The translations under genes were made by a program, and so were the position numbers. A stretch of DNA of 64,000 bases from Mucilaginibacter mali (GTDB taxonomy: Bacteria; Bacteroidota; Bacteroidia; Sphingobacteriales; Sphingobacteriaceae): contig NZ_CP054139.1 in assembly GCF_013283875.1 (NCBI RefSeq), forward strand, positions 4,774,001 to 4,838,000, written 5' to 3'. This document shows, piece by piece, positions 17,075 to 25,635 of the stretch (position 1 is the stretch's first letter; each line of letters starts with the position of its first letter). A model generated the notes under the pieces. The model was not told the origin of the DNA. It saw only the letters and a list, made by a program, of their open reading frames with translations, and did not search any database.

Positions 17075-18127
17075 ATGGAGAAAATAAAAGTAGGGATCAG
17101 CATAGGCGATGTAAACGGCATCGGGCTGGAGATCATTATTAAAACCCTGGCCGACGCGGCTATTTTAGATTATTGCACCCCTATTGTTTACGGGCATACC
17201 AAGGTGGCCTCGTTCCACCGCCGCTCGGTAAACGCGCACGACCTTAACTTTAACGTCATCACCGAAGCCTCGCAGGCGCATCATAAAAAAGCCAACATCA
17301 TCAACTGCTGGGAAGAAGATGTAAAGATAGACCTTGGCCAAAGTAACGAAGTGGGTGGCAAATACGCCTTCCTTTCGCTTGAGCGCGCCACCAGCGACCT
17401 GCTAAGCGGTCAGATTGACGCCCTGGTGACGGCCCCCATCAACAAGGATAACATCCAGAACGAAAACTTCAAATTCCCCGGCCATACCGAATATTTGCAG
17501 GAACGCGATAATGCGCCCGAATCGCTGATGTTTTTGGTGAGCGATACTATGCGCGTTGGTGTGGTAACCGGGCATATCCCGGTTGCGCAGATAGCCACCG
17601 CGGTAACCACCGAAAAAATTGCAGCAAAGCTGAAGCTGATGAATGCCAGCCTGAAGAATGATTTCTGGATCCGTAAACCCAAGATAGCCGTACTGGGCCT
17701 TAACCCCCACGCCGGCGATAACGGCCTGATAGGCGACGAGGAGCAAACCATTATCGCCCCCGCGCTGGAAGAAGCCCGCGCCTTAGGCATCCTGGCCATG
17801 GGTCCGTACCCGGCAGATGGCTTTTTCGCCAACGCTACCTACGCTAAATTTGATGCCGTATTGGCCATGTACCACGATCAGGGCCTGATCCCGTTCAAGC
17901 AGGTGGCCTTCGAATCGGGCGTGAATTATACGGCCGGATTAAGCTTCGTACGCACCTCACCCGATCATGGTACCGCCTACGATATTGCCGGGCAAAACAA
18001 GGCATCGGAAGTATCGTTCCGCGAGGCCTTGTTTACCGCACTGCACATTGTTAAAAACCGCAGGGAGAACGTGGTATTGAACGAGAATCCGTTGCAGTTT
18101 AGTAAGTTGAGCAGGGATAGGGATTAA
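17075..18127 (+). CDS. pdxA: 4-hydroxythreonine-4-phosphate dehydrogenase
   Basis: A 350-residue NAD-dependent enzyme of the DXP-dependent pyridoxal phosphate pathway; it oxidises 4-phosphohydroxy-L-threonine. Marks: the N-terminus KVGISIGDVNGIGLEI, where GDVNGIG replaces the commoner GDPAGIG as usual in Bacteroidota; APINKDNI near 127; the metal-site His in PGHTEYL near 145; LNPHAGDNGLIGDEE near 209; MYHDQGLIPFK near 267; and RTSPDHGTAYDIAG near 296. Full family length. No operon partner: the downstream gene is convergent and separated by a family E repeat. Confidence 0.96.
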   Translation: MEKIKVGISIGDVNGIGLEIIIKTLADAAILDYCTPIVYGHTKVASFHRRSVNAHDLNFNVITEASQAHHKKANIINCWEEDVKIDLGQSNEVGGKYAFLSLERATSDLLSGQIDALVTAPINKDNIQNENFKFPGHTEYLQERDNAPESLMFLVSDTMRVGVVTGHIPVAQIATAVTTEKIAAKLKLMNASLKNDFWIRKPKIAVLGLNPHAGDNGLIGDEEQTIIAPALEEARALGILAMGPYPADGFFANATYAKFDAVLAMYHDQGLIPFKQVAFESGVNYTAGLSFVRTSPDHGTAYDIAGQNKASEVSFREALFTALHIVKNRRENVVLNENPLQFSKLSRDRD

Positions 18128-18141
18128 AGTTTTATATAAAA

Positions 18142-18229
18142 CCCGTCATCCTGAGCGATAGCAAAGGATCCCAAACTATGCATTTCTGCTCTGCTTATCG
18201 GGGATGCTTCGCTAAGCTCAGCATGACGG
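18142..18229. repeat. Family E palindromic repeat, copy 1
   Basis: Ends CCGTCATCCTGAG and CTCAGCATGACGG are inverted with one mismatch; inner arms AGCRAAGGATCCC and GGGATGCTTCGCT are related. It fills the gap between convergent pdxA (14 bp after its stop) and the ABC permease gene (10 bp from its stop). It could act as a bidirectional 3' end. Confidence 0.85.
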
Positions 18230-18239
18230 TAGTAATTAT

Positions 18240-20639
18240 TTACTCACTCCGCAAACTCTCCGCCGGGTTAGCCAATGCCGCCCTGATGGTTTGCAACACA
18301 ATAATAGCCGCTGTTATTAGCGTCAGGATCATTACGGCTAACACAAAGGGCTGGAACGACAGGCTGATCTTATACGTATAATCATTCAACCAGTGCTGCA
18401 TCAGCAGGTAGGCTATCGGGCAAGCCACCAAGCCGGCAATCAATACCACCACTAAAAAATCCTTTAAAAACAAGGCACTGATACCCGCTGCCGACGAACC
18501 TAATACTTTGCGGATACCGATCTCCTTTGTGCGCTTTTGCACACTCAGGGCAATCAGGCCTAACACACCCAGCAGCACAATAATAGTGGATAGTATCGTG
18601 GCCAAATAGGCCGCCTTTTTCAGCTGCAACTCAACCGTGTAAAGCTTCTGGATGGCATCATCCACAAACTTATATTCAAACGGCGCGCCAGGCAACAGCT
18701 TGTTCCAGCCGGTTTGCAGGGCGGCGATGCTTTGCTGGATGTTATTGCCGTTCAGTTTTACCGAGAAGTAGCGGTACAGGTTGGTATAATTCACATTCAG
18801 GAATACGATAGGCGGGATGCGCCCCTTCATCGATCCGAAGTTAAAATCCTTGGTCACTCCGCAAACCACAAAGTTTGGTGGATAACCCTGCATACGCAGT
18901 TGTCTGCCGATAGCCTTTTCCGGATCGGCCCAACCCAATGATTTGGCCAGCGTTTGGTTGATGACCACCTTGTTTTCATCACCCGGAGAAAAGGCCGGCG
19001 TAAAGAATGTACCTGCCTTTAAACTGATGCCATAAGTGGCGGCATACTGGTTATCAGTAGTTAAGATCTGGCCCGATTGCGCACGTAGCGAATCGGCACC
19101 GGGCAGGTAAACGGGGGTATTGCCCATGTTAGCGCCGTCGGGAATCTCCCATGAAAGACTGACGTTGCTCACCTGCGGGATCTGCTTCAGTTCACGACTG
19201 ATGCTCTCCATATGGTCAATACCCTGCTTCGACCAATCGCGCGGCAGCGAGGCGTAAACTACATAACTACGGTCGAAGCCCAGATCGGCATTGAAGAACA
19301 AATTAGTTTGCTGCGAAATAACAAACGAGCTGATAAGCACCACAATGGCTATCCCAAACTGCACCGCCACCAGCGTTTTACGGGTAAAGATATTTTCGCG
19401 GATGCTTAGCTTGCCTTTCAGCGAATCGACCGAACGGAGCGACGATAACACCAGCGCGGGATAAACGCCCGCCATCAAACCGATAAATACCGCGAGTGCA
19501 AGCGGAATAAGATAGAAATAAAGCGGGAACGAGAACAAACCCAACACCTCACGCCCAACCATATCGCTAAAGAACGGTCGCCCGATAAGGTACCATAGCA
19601 TGGCCATCAAGGTAGAGAGCAATACCAGTAAAACCGATTCGGTGAGGAACTGCCAGATCAATTGCTTGCGCCTACCACCCAATACCTTGCGGATGCCCAT
19701 CTCCCGCATACGGGTTGACGAACGGGCAATGCACATATTAATAAAGTTGATAACGGCCATCAGCAAAATAAACAGCCCGATGAACGAAATGGTGTATATC
19801 ATGCGCTTTACGGTGCCGTTGCCCGCGTCGAGGTAATAATCCTTCAGTGGCACTAAATACGGCGTCATATTGGCGGCTATTTGTGGCGCGGTGTTCTTTT
19901 TGATCAGATCAAGCATCGGCTTATCCAGTTGCTTGGGGTTGATGCCTTTTTGCAGTTGCACGTAGCCCGCTATGCCGGTATTGTTCCAGCCATCCATAAA
20001 CCGGCCCATAAAGTTTGCCGCGCCAGCCGACATAAACACGCCGGTATTGGTAACCAAATCGGTAACCGAATTGGTAGGTGTTTTATCCAGCACGCCCGAA
20101 ACGGTAAAATCGTGCTTACCGCCTTTAAAATTTTCGATGTTGATGGTTTGCCCGACGATATCCGTTTTACCGAAATATTTAACGGCAATATTTTGCGTGA
20201 TCACTACAGAAAAGGGATCATTCAGCGCCGTGCGGCTATCACCATGCATCAGCTTGAAGCCATACATTTTCAGCATGGTGCTGTCGCCTATTTGCAGGGC
20301 TTCACGGAAGTGCTTATCGCCTTTTGATACGGTGGACGATACGCCATCCCAGCGGTAATAATTGGCAACAAGATTAGAATACGTGCGCTTCAGTGCACGG
20401 GGCAACTCGGCGGTGGTGGTGAGCGGGTAACCCATGTTGGGGTCTTTCCACTTGCTTAGTACGATGTATTGATTATCGGCATCTTTTAGCTGGCGGTTTA
20501 CTTGCAGTTCGCCGTAAATGTAAGCACCGATCAAGAGTGTAAACGCGATACCCGCCGAAAGACCGATGATATTGACCAGCGAATAAAAGCGTCCTTTTAA
20601 GATATTGCGCCAGGCTATTTTGAAGTAGTTTTTTAACAT
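18240..20639 (-). CDS. ABC transporter permease, MacB/FtsX type, double-length
   Basis: A 799-residue inner-membrane protein. It has an N-terminal membrane helix (near 20-42), a MacB-like periplasmic domain, an FtsX core (about 285-400, with RMREMGIRKVLGGRRKQLIWQ near 313), and a second copy: helix near 428, periplasmic domain, and FtsX core (about 675-790, with RTKEIGIRKVLGSSAAGISAL). This two-cassette layout is common in Bacteroidota, where such genes often lie near two-component systems; no ATPase gene is adjacent here. The substrate is unknown; related proteins act in efflux or mechanotransmission. Confidence 0.92.
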   Translation of the reverse strand: MLKNYFKIAWRNILKGRFYSLVNIIGLSAGIAFTLLIGAYIYGELQVNRQLKDADNQYIVLSKWKDPNMGYPLTTTAELPRALKRTYSNLVANYYRWDGVSSTVSKGDKHFREALQIGDSTMLKMYGFKLMHGDSRTALNDPFSVVITQNIAVKYFGKTDIVGQTINIENFKGGKHDFTVSGVLDKTPTNSVTDLVTNTGVFMSAGAANFMGRFMDGWNNTGIAGYVQLQKGINPKQLDKPMLDLIKKNTAPQIAANMTPYLVPLKDYYLDAGNGTVKRMIYTISFIGLFILLMAVINFINMCIARSSTRMREMGIRKVLGGRRKQLIWQFLTESVLLVLLSTLMAMLWYLIGRPFFSDMVGREVLGLFSFPLYFYLIPLALAVFIGLMAGVYPALVLSSLRSVDSLKGKLSIRENIFTRKTLVAVQFGIAIVVLISSFVISQQTNLFFNADLGFDRSYVVYASLPRDWSKQGIDHMESISRELKQIPQVSNVSLSWEIPDGANMGNTPVYLPGADSLRAQSGQILTTDNQYAATYGISLKAGTFFTPAFSPGDENKVVINQTLAKSLGWADPEKAIGRQLRMQGYPPNFVVCGVTKDFNFGSMKGRIPPIVFLNVNYTNLYRYFSVKLNGNNIQQSIAALQTGWNKLLPGAPFEYKFVDDAIQKLYTVELQLKKAAYLATILSTIIVLLGVLGLIALSVQKRTKEIGIRKVLGSSAAGISALFLKDFLVVVLIAGLVACPIAYLLMQHWLNDYTYKISLSFQPFVLAVMILTLITAAIIVLQTIRAALANPAESLRSE

Positions 20640-20755
20640 AGGTGATGGTATTTGGTAATGCTAACCTAAATAACATCGCGCAATACATCAACTAAGTGAT
20701 TGATAATTAACAATATTTAACAGAGTAACTTAAACGATTAGCGCGCCGACTATTT

Positions 20756-20895
20756 GACTCACCCGGTCGTTGCTTCGCTCGACCACCCTCTCTCCGCTTT
20801 GCGGAAAGAGGGGTATAGATTGTTCAGTATTGCTCCTACCCTCTTTTCGCGCAGCGAAGAGAGGGCCGACCAGCGCAGCGTCGTCGGGGTGAGTC
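20756..20895. repeat. Family B palindromic repeat, copy 1 (inverted relative to copies 2-4)
   Basis: About 140 bp with ends GACTCACCC and GGGGTGAGTC and inner hairpins made of CCCTCTCTCCGC / GCGGAAAGAGGGG and CCCTCTTTTCGCGC / GCGAAGAGAGGG. It starts 11 bp from the stop of the acetyltransferase gene. Small open frames across it are by-products of the repeat. Confidence 0.88.
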
Positions 20896-20906
20896 CACCC
20901 GCTCTG

Positions 20907-21584
20907 CTATTGCTTCTGAATAATATAAAAATAGATATGCCTGCGTGTCACAAAGCCAATACCTTCATAAACTTTTATCGCCCGTTCGTTATCATCCCGC
21001 ACATGCAGGTAGGGTACATTGCCCGCGGCCTGGATACGGGCGGCCTGGTGTAGCAATAGTTGCCGGGCATAACCTTTACCCAAATGGTCGGGATGGGTGC
21101 ACACGGCGCTGATCTCGGCATAATTAAAAGCATGCATACGCTGCCCGGCCATGGCCACCAGCTGATCGCCGGCAAAAATGCCCGTGTAATGGCCAAACTC
21201 AATGGTGCGCTGCGCGAACGGGCCGGGGTTGGTCAGTTTGGTTAAGGCCAGCATTGGGGGTACATGTTCCAACGTTAAGGGGATGATATTCGCATTGCCA
21301 GTCGGTGTCGCCTTTCCCCCGAAGATCATTTGCGGGCATTTTATTTTGGCCAGTATCCTCCATCCGGCAGGGATCTTCATTTCTACCGGACTAATAAATC
21401 CGCGCGGACTGGTACCCGGCACCATATCATACAGTGCCCGGAAGCTTTCCGCATTATTTTCGGCGAAGCCAACAAAGGGCGAAACTTCGGCATCAAAATA
21501 TTTAACCGCATCGGTGCCGAGGGCCAGGTTTTTATTGCCCGATAGCAGCGCGCTCCAGGCCGGGTTATCCAGTACATGTTCCAT
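20907..21584 (-). CDS. GNAT family N-acetyltransferase
   Basis: A 225-residue protein; start placed at ATG 21584 rather than the TTG at 21593. The C-terminal half is a GNAT domain of the FR47 type: EISAVCTHPDHLGKGYARQLLLHQAARIQAAG (about residues 160-190) holds the acetyl-CoA pyrophosphate loop pattern (Q/R-x-x-G-x-G/A, here HLGKGYA), followed by YLHVRDDNERAIKVYEGIGF, the common end of such domains. The N-terminal half is a degenerate second copy. Substrate unknown. It is separated from the upstream lipoprotein gene by that gene's terminator. Confidence 0.88.
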   Translation of the reverse strand: MEHVLDNPAWSALLSGNKNLALGTDAVKYFDAEVSPFVGFAENNAESFRALYDMVPGTSPRGFISPVEMKIPAGWRILAKIKCPQMIFGGKATPTGNANIIPLTLEHVPPMLALTKLTNPGPFAQRTIEFGHYTGIFAGDQLVAMAGQRMHAFNYAEISAVCTHPDHLGKGYARQLLLHQAARIQAAGNVPYLHVRDDNERAIKVYEGIGFVTRRHIYFYIIQKQ

Positions 21585-21639
21585 TAGTGGCAAACCTAAA
21601 AAAAGCCATAGATATGTTGGTCAGCATATCATCAAAAAT

Positions 21640-21674
21640 AAAAAACGGATGGGCAGCCGCGCGCCACCCATCCG
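21640..21674 (-). terminator. Terminator behind the COG4315 lipoprotein gene
   Basis: On the minus strand CGGATGGG and CCCATCCG (21667-21674 and 21646-21653) pair around a 13-nt loop and lead into a run of T (complement of 21641-21645 and beyond). It lies 23 bp after the stop. Confidence 0.85.
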
Positions 21675-21696
21675 CATCTAACATAAAAACAGGAAA

Positions 21697-22548
21697 TTAT
21701 AAAGCAATAGTCGCGTTGTTGTTTATCTTCCAAATGGCTGCGCCCGGTGTAGGGAAGCTTACGCCTTTGGTGCTGCCGCGTACGCCGGCATCCTGCCCAA
21801 AGGTGTATAGCGGGTGGCCCTTGTATATCAGCTGGCTTTTACCAAAAATGGTTACCGTAGTAAACAGCGTTTTATCAAACACGGTTGGGATGCTGCCCAC
21901 AGCGCTTATTTCAAATATGGGCCAAACGGTATTATTGCTCAGGTCGGCCTTGGTAAAGGTGTTGGTATTGTGTGTATCGCGGGTAAACTCATACAGCGTG
22001 TGGCCGTTGGCATCGGTTAAAAAAGTTGATGCGCCGGTACCGCCTATACCCTGATCATTATAGGACACACCGTCGTGCCCTATCAACTGCGTGTTGCCGA
22101 ACATCACACTGTAATCGGCCTTGCCAATGGCCCAAAGGTTGCCAAAAGCATCGCCATTCACATCGCCGGCCGCGGCATCCTTACTGTAATAGTATAGCGG
22201 CCAACCCTTGTAAGTGGTTTGCTTAGTACCATCGGTGCGGTTAATTACGCCAAAATCCGATGTGGCCAAACCGGTGCCGATAGATGGGTTTTCTTTGTAA
22301 AATGGTGGCCAGGTAATGGCGCAACCATCCACACAGGCCGACGCGCCGGCCACATCTTTGGAAAAGAAGTAAAGCGACATGCCATTATTATCGGTAATGA
22401 TATTGCCCAGTTTGGCATTGATGCTTATTTGTACGCCGGTTACCACTGTTGGCTGCGTGCCGTTACTGTTATCTTTTTTGCACGATGTGCTCAATAATGC
22501 CACAAAGGCAAATGCTATTAGTAAATAGCTGGTTTTAAATGTTTTCAT
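21697..22548 (-). CDS. COG4315-like lipoprotein with repeated Y-x-(F/W/Y)-x-x-D motifs
   Basis: A 283-residue lipoprotein: signal peptide with lipobox LLSTSC (Cys near 23), then a KKDNSNG linker. Four copies of the secreted repeat can be read: GMSLYFFSKD (near 58), GWPLYYYSKD (near 119), GHTLYEFTRD (near 187) and GHPLYTFGQD (near 251), with CVDGCAITWPPF after the first. This is the COG4315 repeat of unknown function, seen in exported proteins. It is likely anchored to the outer membrane. It has its own terminator; no partner genes. Confidence 0.87.
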   Translation of the reverse strand: MKTFKTSYLLIAFAFVALLSTSCKKDNSNGTQPTVVTGVQISINAKLGNIITDNNGMSLYFFSKDVAGASACVDGCAITWPPFYKENPSIGTGLATSDFGVINRTDGTKQTTYKGWPLYYYSKDAAAGDVNGDAFGNLWAIGKADYSVMFGNTQLIGHDGVSYNDQGIGGTGASTFLTDANGHTLYEFTRDTHNTNTFTKADLSNNTVWPIFEISAVGSIPTVFDKTLFTTVTIFGKSQLIYKGHPLYTFGQDAGVRGSTKGVSFPTPGAAIWKINNNATIAL

Positions 22549-22702
22549 TTAGAGGTAAGATTAGTTTTATAATAAACTGTACCTAATGAATACCGTTAAA
22601 AACCACCCAATGGTTGCTTATTGGTTAAATGAAATTCGTTTATATTAAATCAGGGTTTTATACAGGCCGATATAATTTTTACTTATGGTTGCCTGTACAA
22701 AC

Positions 22703-22726
22703 AAAAAAATCCCGCCGAAGCGGGAT
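22703..22726 (-). terminator. Terminator of the tail-specific protease gene
   Basis: On the minus strand a 7-bp stem ATCCCGC / GCGGGAT with a TTCG tetraloop (22709-22726) is followed by seven T residues. It is 33 bp after the stop at 22760. Confidence 0.92.
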
Positions 22727-22759
22727 TCATATATTAAGTATCGCAGGCCTAATCTCTAA

Positions 22760-24952
22760 TTACGGTTTCACCACCGTGCTGTATTTGTTATCCAGGCTAA
22801 TATAGTCGGTCAGGATCTGGCCGGCTTCCACCTTTAAAAAGTCAAGGTCGGTTTTGTTTTTCGAGCTTGGCATCAACCTGTCGGCAGCCTTAGCGGTCTC
22901 GCCTTTTTTAAGCGATGGCAGGCCCACAGCAACACGCTTAAGGTTGTTACGTTCAAAGGTTTTTTGCTCGTCGGCTTCTCGTTCTTGTTTCAGTGCTGCT
23001 TCGTTCAGCGTAGTGCTTTTCTCGGCATCGCGCTTTTTAAATTCGGCCAGGTCTTCCAGCAGATATTTATAGCTTGGGTTGTTTGCCATGCGCTGGTCGT
23101 GCAATTTGGTCAGCTGCGGCAGCACTGTGGTAAAATCGCCTACCTTAGTATAATTGCTTTTGGGCACCATATCATAAGGCAATGCCGATGGTTCGGTATC
23201 CTCGCCATATTTATCCATCGGGATAACCGACGGGAATTTCACATCTGGTGTTACTCCTTTATGCTGAGTTGAGCCGCCGCTGATACGGTAGAATTTAGCG
23301 ATGGTAAGATTTAACTGGCCAAACGCGCTTTCGCCGCCATTGGCTACACCGCCTTTGGTTATTTTAACATCCTTACCGCCGGTAGCTTTTTTAACCAGGC
23401 TGGCAATCATATCCTTAACAGCCGGAGGGATAGCCTTGTCCAGATCGATAGCGTTTTGCACAGTACCCTTACCATAGGTTTGCGAACCAACGATCAGGCC
23501 GCGGCCATAATCCTGTATCGCGCCCGAGAAGATCTCGGAGGCCGAAGCGCTAAAGCGATCGACCATTACGGCCAGCGGGCCGCTCCATGCTACCGATGGG
23601 TCTTCGTCTTCATCAACCTCAATTTTATCGCGGGTATCGCGCACCTGCACTACCGGGCCGGTTTTAATAAATAAGCCCGTCAGTTCAATAGCCTCCATCA
23701 GCGAACCGCCGCCGTTTTGGCGCAGGTCCATCACAATACCATCAACGCCTGCTTTCTTCAGCGTATCCAGTATCAGGCGCACATCGCGGGTGGTGCTTTT
23801 ATAATTTTGGTCGCCGGCTTTGTAAGCGTTAAAATCTACGTAGAACGCCGGTACCGAAATGATACCTATTTTAACCTGCTTGCCATTGTTATTATAAGTG
23901 CGTATCTCTTTTTGGGCCGATTGATCCTTCAGGATGATCTTCTCGCGCATCAATTCCAGCATTTTTGGCTTATCGGTAGCCGATTTGCCTTTAGGCAAGA
24001 TCTTCAGCCTTACGATGGTACCCTTGTTACCACGGATCAGCGCGATGGCATTTTCAATGCGCCAGCCTATCACGTCCGAAAATTCGCCGTCCTTTCCCTG
24101 TGCAACGCCTACAATGCGGTCGCCCACTTCAATTTGATGGCTCTTATCAGCCGGACCACCCGCAACAATGGTTTTAACCGTTACATAGTCGTTTTCCGAT
24201 TGTAGCGTAGCGCCGATACCCTCCAGCGAGCGCGACATATCGATATTGAAATTAGCCGCGTTGGCCGGGTTAAAATAATTGGTATGCGGGTCTATAGTTT
24301 CGGTAAACGCATCCATAAAGATCTGGAACACATCCTGGTTGTTTAACTTGTTCGAGTTCGCCAGCAGGTCCTCGTAACGTTTTTTCAACTTCACGCGGTT
24401 AGCCGCCATATCGTTGCTGGCCAGCTTCAGGTTCAGCAGATCGTATTTTACACGCTGTGTCCATAAGGCGTCCATCTCTGTAACCGATGCCGCCCATGGC
24501 AGCTTCTCGCGGTCGTAGGTAAATGTTTCGTTCTTGTTAAAATCGAAGTTCTTATCTATCTGCGTAAGCGAATATTTTACACGTTCGTTATAACGCTTTT
24601 GGTAAACGTTAAAAATGTAAAAGGCATCGTTCAGGTTGCCGCCCTTCAGGTCATCGTCCAGTACGGTTTTGTATTTTTCAAAATCGGCAATGTCCGATGC
24701 CAGCAGGTAGTTATGGTTCTCATCCAGCGTTTTAATGTACTTATTAAAGATCAGCGTGGATATAGAATCGTTCAGCGGCACCTTTTTGTAATTATAGCCT
24801 GAAATAAGCGTGGTTACCCACTTGCAAACAACAGCCTGCTGCTCATCGGGCTGTATATCGTTAGATCCGGGTACCTTAACAAACTTTGGCGGGGCCGCTT
24901 TACATGCTAAAGCCGAGCCCAACATTAATGCTATATATAGTTTCTTAAACAT
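22760..24952 (-). CDS. Carboxy-terminal (tail-specific) processing peptidase, S41 family
   Basis: A 730-residue periplasmic protease; ATG 24952 gives a proper signal peptide (MFKKLYIALMLGSALACKAAP), unlike a start at 25060. Layout: helical N-terminal region to about 200, PDZ domain near 235-330 (LEGIGATLQSENDYVTVKTI, then GDRIVGVAQ), S41 core near 370-570 with GIVMDLRQNGGGS and catalytic Ser in VDRFSASASEIFSGA, Lys in GSQTYGKGTVQ, and a C-terminal DUF3340-like helical region. It matches the Prc/Tsp group rather than the shorter CtpA type. Prc trims or degrades envelope proteins from their C-termini. Single gene with a clear terminator. Confidence 0.95.
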   Translation of the reverse strand: MFKKLYIALMLGSALACKAAPPKFVKVPGSNDIQPDEQQAVVCKWVTTLISGYNYKKVPLNDSISTLIFNKYIKTLDENHNYLLASDIADFEKYKTVLDDDLKGGNLNDAFYIFNVYQKRYNERVKYSLTQIDKNFDFNKNETFTYDREKLPWAASVTEMDALWTQRVKYDLLNLKLASNDMAANRVKLKKRYEDLLANSNKLNNQDVFQIFMDAFTETIDPHTNYFNPANAANFNIDMSRSLEGIGATLQSENDYVTVKTIVAGGPADKSHQIEVGDRIVGVAQGKDGEFSDVIGWRIENAIALIRGNKGTIVRLKILPKGKSATDKPKMLELMREKIILKDQSAQKEIRTYNNNGKQVKIGIISVPAFYVDFNAYKAGDQNYKSTTRDVRLILDTLKKAGVDGIVMDLRQNGGGSLMEAIELTGLFIKTGPVVQVRDTRDKIEVDEDEDPSVAWSGPLAVMVDRFSASASEIFSGAIQDYGRGLIVGSQTYGKGTVQNAIDLDKAIPPAVKDMIASLVKKATGGKDVKITKGGVANGGESAFGQLNLTIAKFYRISGGSTQHKGVTPDVKFPSVIPMDKYGEDTEPSALPYDMVPKSNYTKVGDFTTVLPQLTKLHDQRMANNPSYKYLLEDLAEFKKRDAEKSTTLNEAALKQEREADEQKTFERNNLKRVAVGLPSLKKGETAKAADRLMPSSKNKTDLDFLKVEAGQILTDYISLDNKYSTVVKP

Positions 24953-25487
24953 ATCTTTTGTGGTCTTTAAATCGGGGTTAATACTAAACATCAATAGTTG
25001 TGCCTTTATTGTTTTTGCTAATGTAAATAAAAAGAGACAGCCATTACCGCCGTCTCTCATTCAATAACAATTATACAAATTATGTTTTATTAATTGCAAA
25101 TGCCCCATCTATTTTACACAATATTAACTAATTGATTAGTAATATGAATTTTAGGTGATATTAACATATGAGGTTGGATGATATCAGGAAGGTATAGGCT
25201 GGAAATACGGGCGTTGCCTGCGGCCCGGGCTTTTCACTCATACTGCACGGGCCTTAGCCACAGGGCCGGTATCCGTTTCAATCCCTACCGCAGCTATGCG
25301 CACAGCCACATAAGTTTGAAACGTATGCCATTTTAGGTGGATATAGCCTTGGACCGATGATAAAAACAACCCCATCGGGGGTTAAATATCGGTAGAAGAA
25401 AATGAGAAATACCAACGCCGCTCCGTAGGTACGGTATATGATATTGCGTACCTATGGCACGCGCATAAACTCACTTATTATTCTACC
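24953..25487. other. Gene-free stretch between the protease gene and the IS1182 element
   Basis: No credible gene. Near 25030-25056 an imperfect stem GAGACAGCC / GGCGTCTC type hairpin is followed, on the minus strand, by T-rich sequence, so it reads as a terminator just upstream of the protease gene with no gene before it. From 25190 there are decayed palindromic words: CCCGGGC/GCACGGGCC, CCCCATCGGGGG near 25370, and GGTACGG/CGTACCT near 25427-25456 of the family F type. The rest shows nothing I can name. Confidence 0.5.
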
Positions 25488-25494
25488 AATGAGG

Positions 25495-25527
25495 CCGTCT
25501 CATAAGTCAATTATGAGGCGGTTTTTT
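25495..25527 (+). terminator. Inward-facing terminator in the left end of the IS1182 element
   Basis: CCGTCTCATAA (25495-25505) and TTATGAGGCGG (25511-25521) pair with one G-T wobble and are followed by TTTTTT. The outer arm is part of the terminal repeat. It would stop plus-strand transcripts entering the element. Confidence 0.75.
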
Positions 25528-25635
25528 CGTTGATGCCGATTTAGATGAGTTATTAGGAAAGCGGGACTGTATCAGCCTGCTTTCGATTTTTTTGAGTTGG
25601 TTCAGGTGTTTTTATCGGATAAAAAGCCTTTTTTA

